Notes under the pieces: generated by a model
What the model was told of the DNA's origin: nothing
The model's input: only the letters and a program-made list of their open reading frames with translations
Databases searched by the model: none
Shown: one piece after another, positions 59,098 to 64,000 of the stretch
Layout of the letters: the number at the start of each line of letters is the position of its first letter
Numbering within the stretch: position 1 is the stretch's first letter
Made by a program: the position numbers and the translations under genes
Assembly: GCA_021613535.1 (NCBI GenBank)
Contig: CP075494.1
Coordinates: 8,122,001-8,186,000, forward strand
From: Adineta vaga
Lineage: Eukaryota; Rotifera
Direction: 5' to 3'
DNA: 64,000 bases

Positions 59098-59688
59098 GAT
59101 TAATAAGCGATTGATTTGAGCAACCTTTTTCTTATTTAATAATGCGATACGTCCTTCACATTCAGTATACTATCATGTATATATATATATATGTATATAA
59201 TAAACTGTTTTTGCACTTGATTTACTTAGATAAATGATACTTACATAGGTTGATATAAACGACTTGTTTAATTCAAAAGAATGAGAAACAAAAAGTAAAG
59301 ACAAGAGAAGATAGATACACTATGGAACTATTCGAGCGAAACAATCAATAATTACTAAGTTGTTTCTCACTTTTCATAAGGCTCTTTTTTTTGTTCTCTT
59401 TTTCTGTTTACTATTCATTGATTTTTTTTACCAGACAAAATAGAAGACAGACAAGGACGTACTTTCAATTGACAATGATTCGTTCAGACAGAAAGAAAAG
59501 CCCGAATAATTGATTTAATGATACGTAATTTTTATTATAACGAAGTAGTCTTTAACCAAGTACAATGATCATTATGACAAGTCATCCACATTGATTGTTG
59601 ACAAAGAGGACACGTTTCTTGTAATGATCTATCAAAAGAAAAGTGATTAGTTTAAATTATTAATAGGAAATTAAAAAAAGGTTAAGTT
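59098..59688. other. Intergenic region with a possible extra 3' exon
   Basis: Includes a (TA)n tract near 59174-59190. On the minus strand, 59536-59630 after a TTTTGATAG acceptor could encode SLQETCPLCQQSMWMTCHND (a CxxC..C..H zinc-binding-like tail). No matching donor was found in the upstream NWD-like exon. Confidence 0.3.
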
Positions 59689-62600
59689 TTATTTTGATGG
59701 TAAAGAATTTCTATCAAGAATTTTGATTATACATAAATAATTAGCGACTTTAATCAATAATCGATTATGAATAATTCCAATAAATGGTTTGACATCTTTA
59801 TGAATGAATAATTTCACTATTTCTTTACCATTCGATATTTCATACATTCGTAATAATTGATCATGACAAATAACAAAGAGATATTCTTCAGAATTCTCAT
59901 TTCGAATACATAAATCTAAAATTTCATTATCTATTTGTATATTTTGACGAACTTGTTTGTGAAGATCATAGATAATAATTGTTTTCTTGTTCGTACTAAT
60001 GAAAATTAATCGCTTATTTTTTATCAATGAACGTTCAGTCGATTCGAATTGTACCATTGGTTTGGTTTCATTCCACCAAAGAAATGTTTGATCGTCTTCA
60101 GTACGAAAGATAACATAATCACAAACGGAATGCATTTCAATAATTTTAACTGAATGAAAAGGAATCGATGGAATAATTTTCATTTGTTGATTGTTAACAT
60201 TAAATTCGACGAGAGATTTTTGATCTTTTGATAAAGCAAACAGTCGATTATCAGATGTAAATGTAGTTAAACAACATTCAATTGGAAGTTGTTGAAGACT
60301 AAGCATTTTGAATGAAATTGTATCGATATGAAAGATTTGTTTCGTTTGTAAACAAATCAAAAGAAACGATGATTGTAAAGAATGAACTTGTAATATTCGG
60401 TGTTCAAATTCATTGCTTGTCCATAATAATTTAGTAGATTTTAATGAATAGATTGATACAATATTCTTTCGATTAATGAATAAAATATGCGATGAATTTG
60501 GAGTAAAATAATATTGTTTAATCGCATGAACTGAAAGATGTAAATCGAATGTATTCGTTGTTTCATTCAATGTTAAAATTTTAAAATAACTAAAACAATT
60601 CTTTGAAAAAATAAACAAACAAATTTTCATTTGAACTTACTGCTCATTGTCTGTAAATGTTAAATATTTATCGAAATAAATATTTGGTATTTGATGAACT
60701 GTGAACGATGGAACACGAGATATCGATTGCGAAAGATAAGTTAACATTGTTGCATTGTATTTGTAGATACTATTCGAATTCGTACAGTAGAGAGCAATAC
60801 CATCGTACCAACCTATATTCAACTGGATCATTTGTTGAAAGTAGATTAAATGGTTTGAAAAGTTTTTCATCATATATCGGATGACAGATCAACAAAGATG
60901 TTCGTGTTAACCATGCAATGGATTCACTTTGTGAAAGATAAAAAACTGCTATTGGTACACAGAGAAAATCAATATTGTCAATCATTTGGTTGCTTTGATT
61001 TTCATGAGAAATAAGTAAGATTGCTTTGGAAGATTGAAATGAATAGTAAAATTCCGCATGATTGTTTAATAAAATTTGATAAGTATAATTTTGAATCTTT
61101 TCATTTACTATTCGATGTAATTGAAAATGATAATCTTGATCGATTGTTAAATGAAATAAACTTTCATTTCGTTTTAATATTACTTTAATAATTGATTTTC
61201 GGTAGATACAATTGTCAATACTATTATCAGGAAAATCATAAGCTGATACGAGAAGATTTTTTGAACAATTCCATATTTCTAATGAATCATTTGTGGATGA
61301 GATTATAAGAATATGTTCATCGTCAATAAACGATACGAGTTTTCCGCATGGCATTTGCATTATCATTTGTTTCTCTTGATAATTTAATGTTATCATAGAT
61401 AAATTCGATGAAAGACAACATACATATAGATATCGACATAGAAATGAAATTAATCGTTCTTTTCCTCTTCGTTTCTTATATGATATGTCGAAATAACCTG
61501 TTCTTAATAAACCATAATAACCATGAGAATAAATATATAATTGATCATTTGAAGTTAAAACAAATAGACGATGTTGATCAATATTTAAACATGTAATATC
61601 TGATAGGAAATGTTCAACGAGAGATTGTTGTCGTTCATTATCAGTTAATAATTGTAATGGACAATGATTAATACATTCAACAAGTAAATTATAGGTTAAC
61701 TCGGGTAATTGATCGATAAATGGATAGAAATGATAGATTAATTCAAATGGTAAATTTGTTGGATATTGATTAAGTATTGTTAAAGATGATTCATATTGTT
61801 TTAAAAGAAATCGTAATTCACCTTCGGGATCAATAGCACCAATAGAAAATTCATAGAGAAGATCTGACATTTGAAATTCTCGACAAAGAAGATATGTTAG
61901 AAGAAAATCATAATTAAAAATTGTTGACGAATGAGCAAAATCATAACGATTAAGATTAATACATAATTGATGAAGACGTCGAAGATTATATTGTTGATGA
62001 TGAGATTGTTGTAAAGGTTTTTGTTCAGTTAAACAACGATTAACAGATATGATTGTTGATGGTAAATTGTATTTTTTGATTAATTTTGATGAATAACTCA
62101 TATCAAATGTTGAATTATATTGATTAGAAAAATATGTGAGACGATTCTTTTCTAAAATTACTTTTTCCTGATTATCAACTATCAATTGTTTAACATCCAT
62201 CGGTTGATAATATTGAAAACTTCGATGATAACTGCAACGATTAACATACAAATCATTGTTATAATTCAGATTTTTAAATTTTAATTTAACTTACAAATAA
62301 ATACATGGAACATCATCAATATCTTTTTCCACTAAATACTTATGCATATCATTTCGTATACGAATCCAAAGATTCGATGGTAAACGAAATAAACTCATTG
62401 GTGGTAAATAATGAACAAAAACGGCTTGTAAAACTTCATCATCTAGCAAAAGAATATCTTCTATTTCAAGTTCACTTAATCCACCAGATAATTGAATATA
62501 ACGCATCGAACGTCGAAATAAAATTTGACCATGTTTTATACCTAGTTGATTGTATAAATATCAAATGGCATCACGTGTAGTTTTAATTGAGAGAAATGCT

Positions 62601-64000
62601 TTATCAGGTATTTCATTATATGAATGCCATGTTAATGTTTGATCATAAAGTAAAGAAATCAATAGTGGAGAGATATGATGACGTATGGAAAATTTCGGTT
62701 TTAACCAGTCATATTGAATTGTTGTTAGAAAACGTCGATCTTTCTCTAACCATGATTGAAAAACTTGTTGAGCAATATGTTCATCAAATGGTTTTATTTC
62801 AATTTCAGTGAATTGATTTTTATAGATTGTTTTCAATTGATCATAAATTTGATAAGCTGTTCTTTCGATTTCAATTTCATCAATCGTTTCCAAATGATAA
62901 AGTGAACAGATTTGTTCGATTATGGATATTAATGGACGACGAATATCACTTGAAGATGGAATAGCACCCAAAAAACGAATTATTATAGAGACAGAATTTG
63001 ATTGGGAATACCATTTAGGAATCTACAAAAACATACTAATGATTAGTTCTGGTAAAACACGATTATGTCTTACTTCATTCACAAGTTTTGCCATAATTGA
63101 TGATTTTCCTGTTCCAGATTGTCCAACTAAAATACAAGACCCATGCTCTGTAGTTGTAATATATTCTTTAACCTATAGATGAGTATGAATGGATTTCGTC
63201 TTATATAAAATCATTCAATACTACTTGATCAAAGATTTCTGATCGAGGAAAGAATCGTTGAACTAATAAATTTGATTGAATCGCGTGTTCTAACACTTGA
63301 TTGTATAATTTATCCTCTCGTTTATGTTCATGAATTTTCATATGAAAATCAATTTGTATTTTAAGTGCTTGATAAAATCCTCGAAGAACTGATTCAGATA
63401 TTTCGCTCTACTAATATCATCTTTCCACTGTACCTAAGAAAAATCACTGAAGAATGTTATGGTGGATATGAAACCATGTGACAGACTTGATACGAATAAA
63501 TATCTGATGGATCCAATGACTGATGAAGTAAATTTTTAATATCATTTAATAATTGTTGTGTTTCAGTGATATTTTCTGTCTCTGGAAATTTAGAATCAAG
63601 TTTTTCAAGATCATTTATTTCACGAAAAAAACAAATCATTCGTCGAACTTTATCTTTATTATTTTTCAAAGCTCGATATATTTCTTGTGCCGTCACTAGA
63701 ATTGAAAATATGATCATGTTTGTTTCCTCTCTCTCTGCGAAAATCTTTACCTGAGATATGAAATTCATCTCGTTCATTTTTGGAAATCAATTTTTGTTCG
63801 TAACAAAGATCTGCTGCTTTTCGTAAGATATTTTGTAATTTCTTTTCTGATTCATTCCATTCTTGTTGATCTTCAATTGATCGAAGAAAATATCGTTTAT
63901 CAACATAATTCTCATCTAATTGATACATTTGCGATAGAAGATTTTTCTCTTCGACATTCGATAAAAGACATTGTTCAAACGATTGAAATATATAAGAAGG
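59689..64000 (-). CDS. NWD1/2-like NACHT-WD40 (STAND) protein, partial and apparently damaged
   Basis: The 5' end lies beyond the right edge. Exons (transcript order): 63751-64000, 63487-63695, 63225-63433, 63074-63172, 62295-63022, 60813-62231, 60641-60769, 59689-60589. The N-terminal region has QEWNESEKKLQNILRKAADL. The NACHT begins with P-loop GQSGTGKSS and IIIRFLGAIPSSSDIRRPLI, the NWD hallmark. Then come VFQSWLEKDRRFLT, GLSELEIEDILLLDDEVLQ, LWIRIRNDMHKYLVEKD and IYFYHRSF, all as in NWD1/NWD2. About 900 residues of WD40-like beta sequence follow. Defects: exon 63225-63433 is one base short (frame breaks in the run at 63359-63362); the Walker B segment is missing; and a TGA lies in frame at 62561-62563 unless a 33-base GT..AG segment is spliced. 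It may be a pseudogene. Confidence 0.72.

Overview
The window is eukaryotic and animal, and most likely comes from a bdelloid rotifer. It is AT-rich and packed with intron-containing genes whose introns are mostly about 40-80 bases (GT..AG). It carries metazoan families: synaptotagmin, an H1-type amine receptor, an invertebrate intermediate filament with a lamin tail, glucosylceramide synthase, IQCH, an ARHGEF3/NET1-type RhoGEF, YIF1 and PPTC7. It also carries at least one domain I know otherwise from bacteria (YbaY/YscW), which fits the heavy horizontal transfer reported for bdelloids. The species assignment is inference; no marker gene proves it. I checked most gene models by exon length: spliced lengths are multiples of three unless stated.

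Layout, left part (1-19 kb): 3' end of a SAM methyltransferase (+); ceramide glucosyltransferase (+) with two alternative first exons; a hypothetical gene (-); a four-TM protein (+) convergent with YIF1 (-); an ARHGEF3/NET1-like RhoGEF (-) divergent from IQCH (+); a secreted cystine-knot peptide (+); and a secreted YbaY + potato-inhibitor-I fusion (-) that carries a one-base frameshift.

Middle (19-37 kb): synaptotagmin (-) with a tRNA-like sequence in an intron; two tandem intronless PAP2 phosphatases (-) sharing a 173-base identical tract; two weak hypothetical genes; a secreted discoidin-repeat protein (+); a type II membrane fucosyltransferase-like protein (+); and a VASt-domain Aster-like membrane protein (+) without a GRAM domain.

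Right part (39-64 kb): a histamine-H1-like receptor (+) with a second candidate TM1 first exon; a MAIP1-like mitochondrial protein (-); a secreted SGNH hydrolase (-); a small WAP-domain peptide (-); an intermediate filament (-); a CDF metal transporter (+) with altered metal ligands; a glycine-rich repeat protein, an acidic secreted peptide and a cysteine-containing secreted protein (all +); two tandem tRNA-Ser(GCT) genes; a PPTC7-like phosphatase (-); and, running off the right edge, an NWD1-type NACHT-WD40 gene (-) with a frameshift, an in-frame stop and no Walker B segment.

The genes look like unrelated neighbours rather than a pathway cluster. Two recurring themes stand out. First, duplicated first exons that each encode the first membrane segment occur at two genes. 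Second, several small secreted cysteine-rich or inhibitor-like proteins are present. I found no CRISPR array, operon or obvious transposon.
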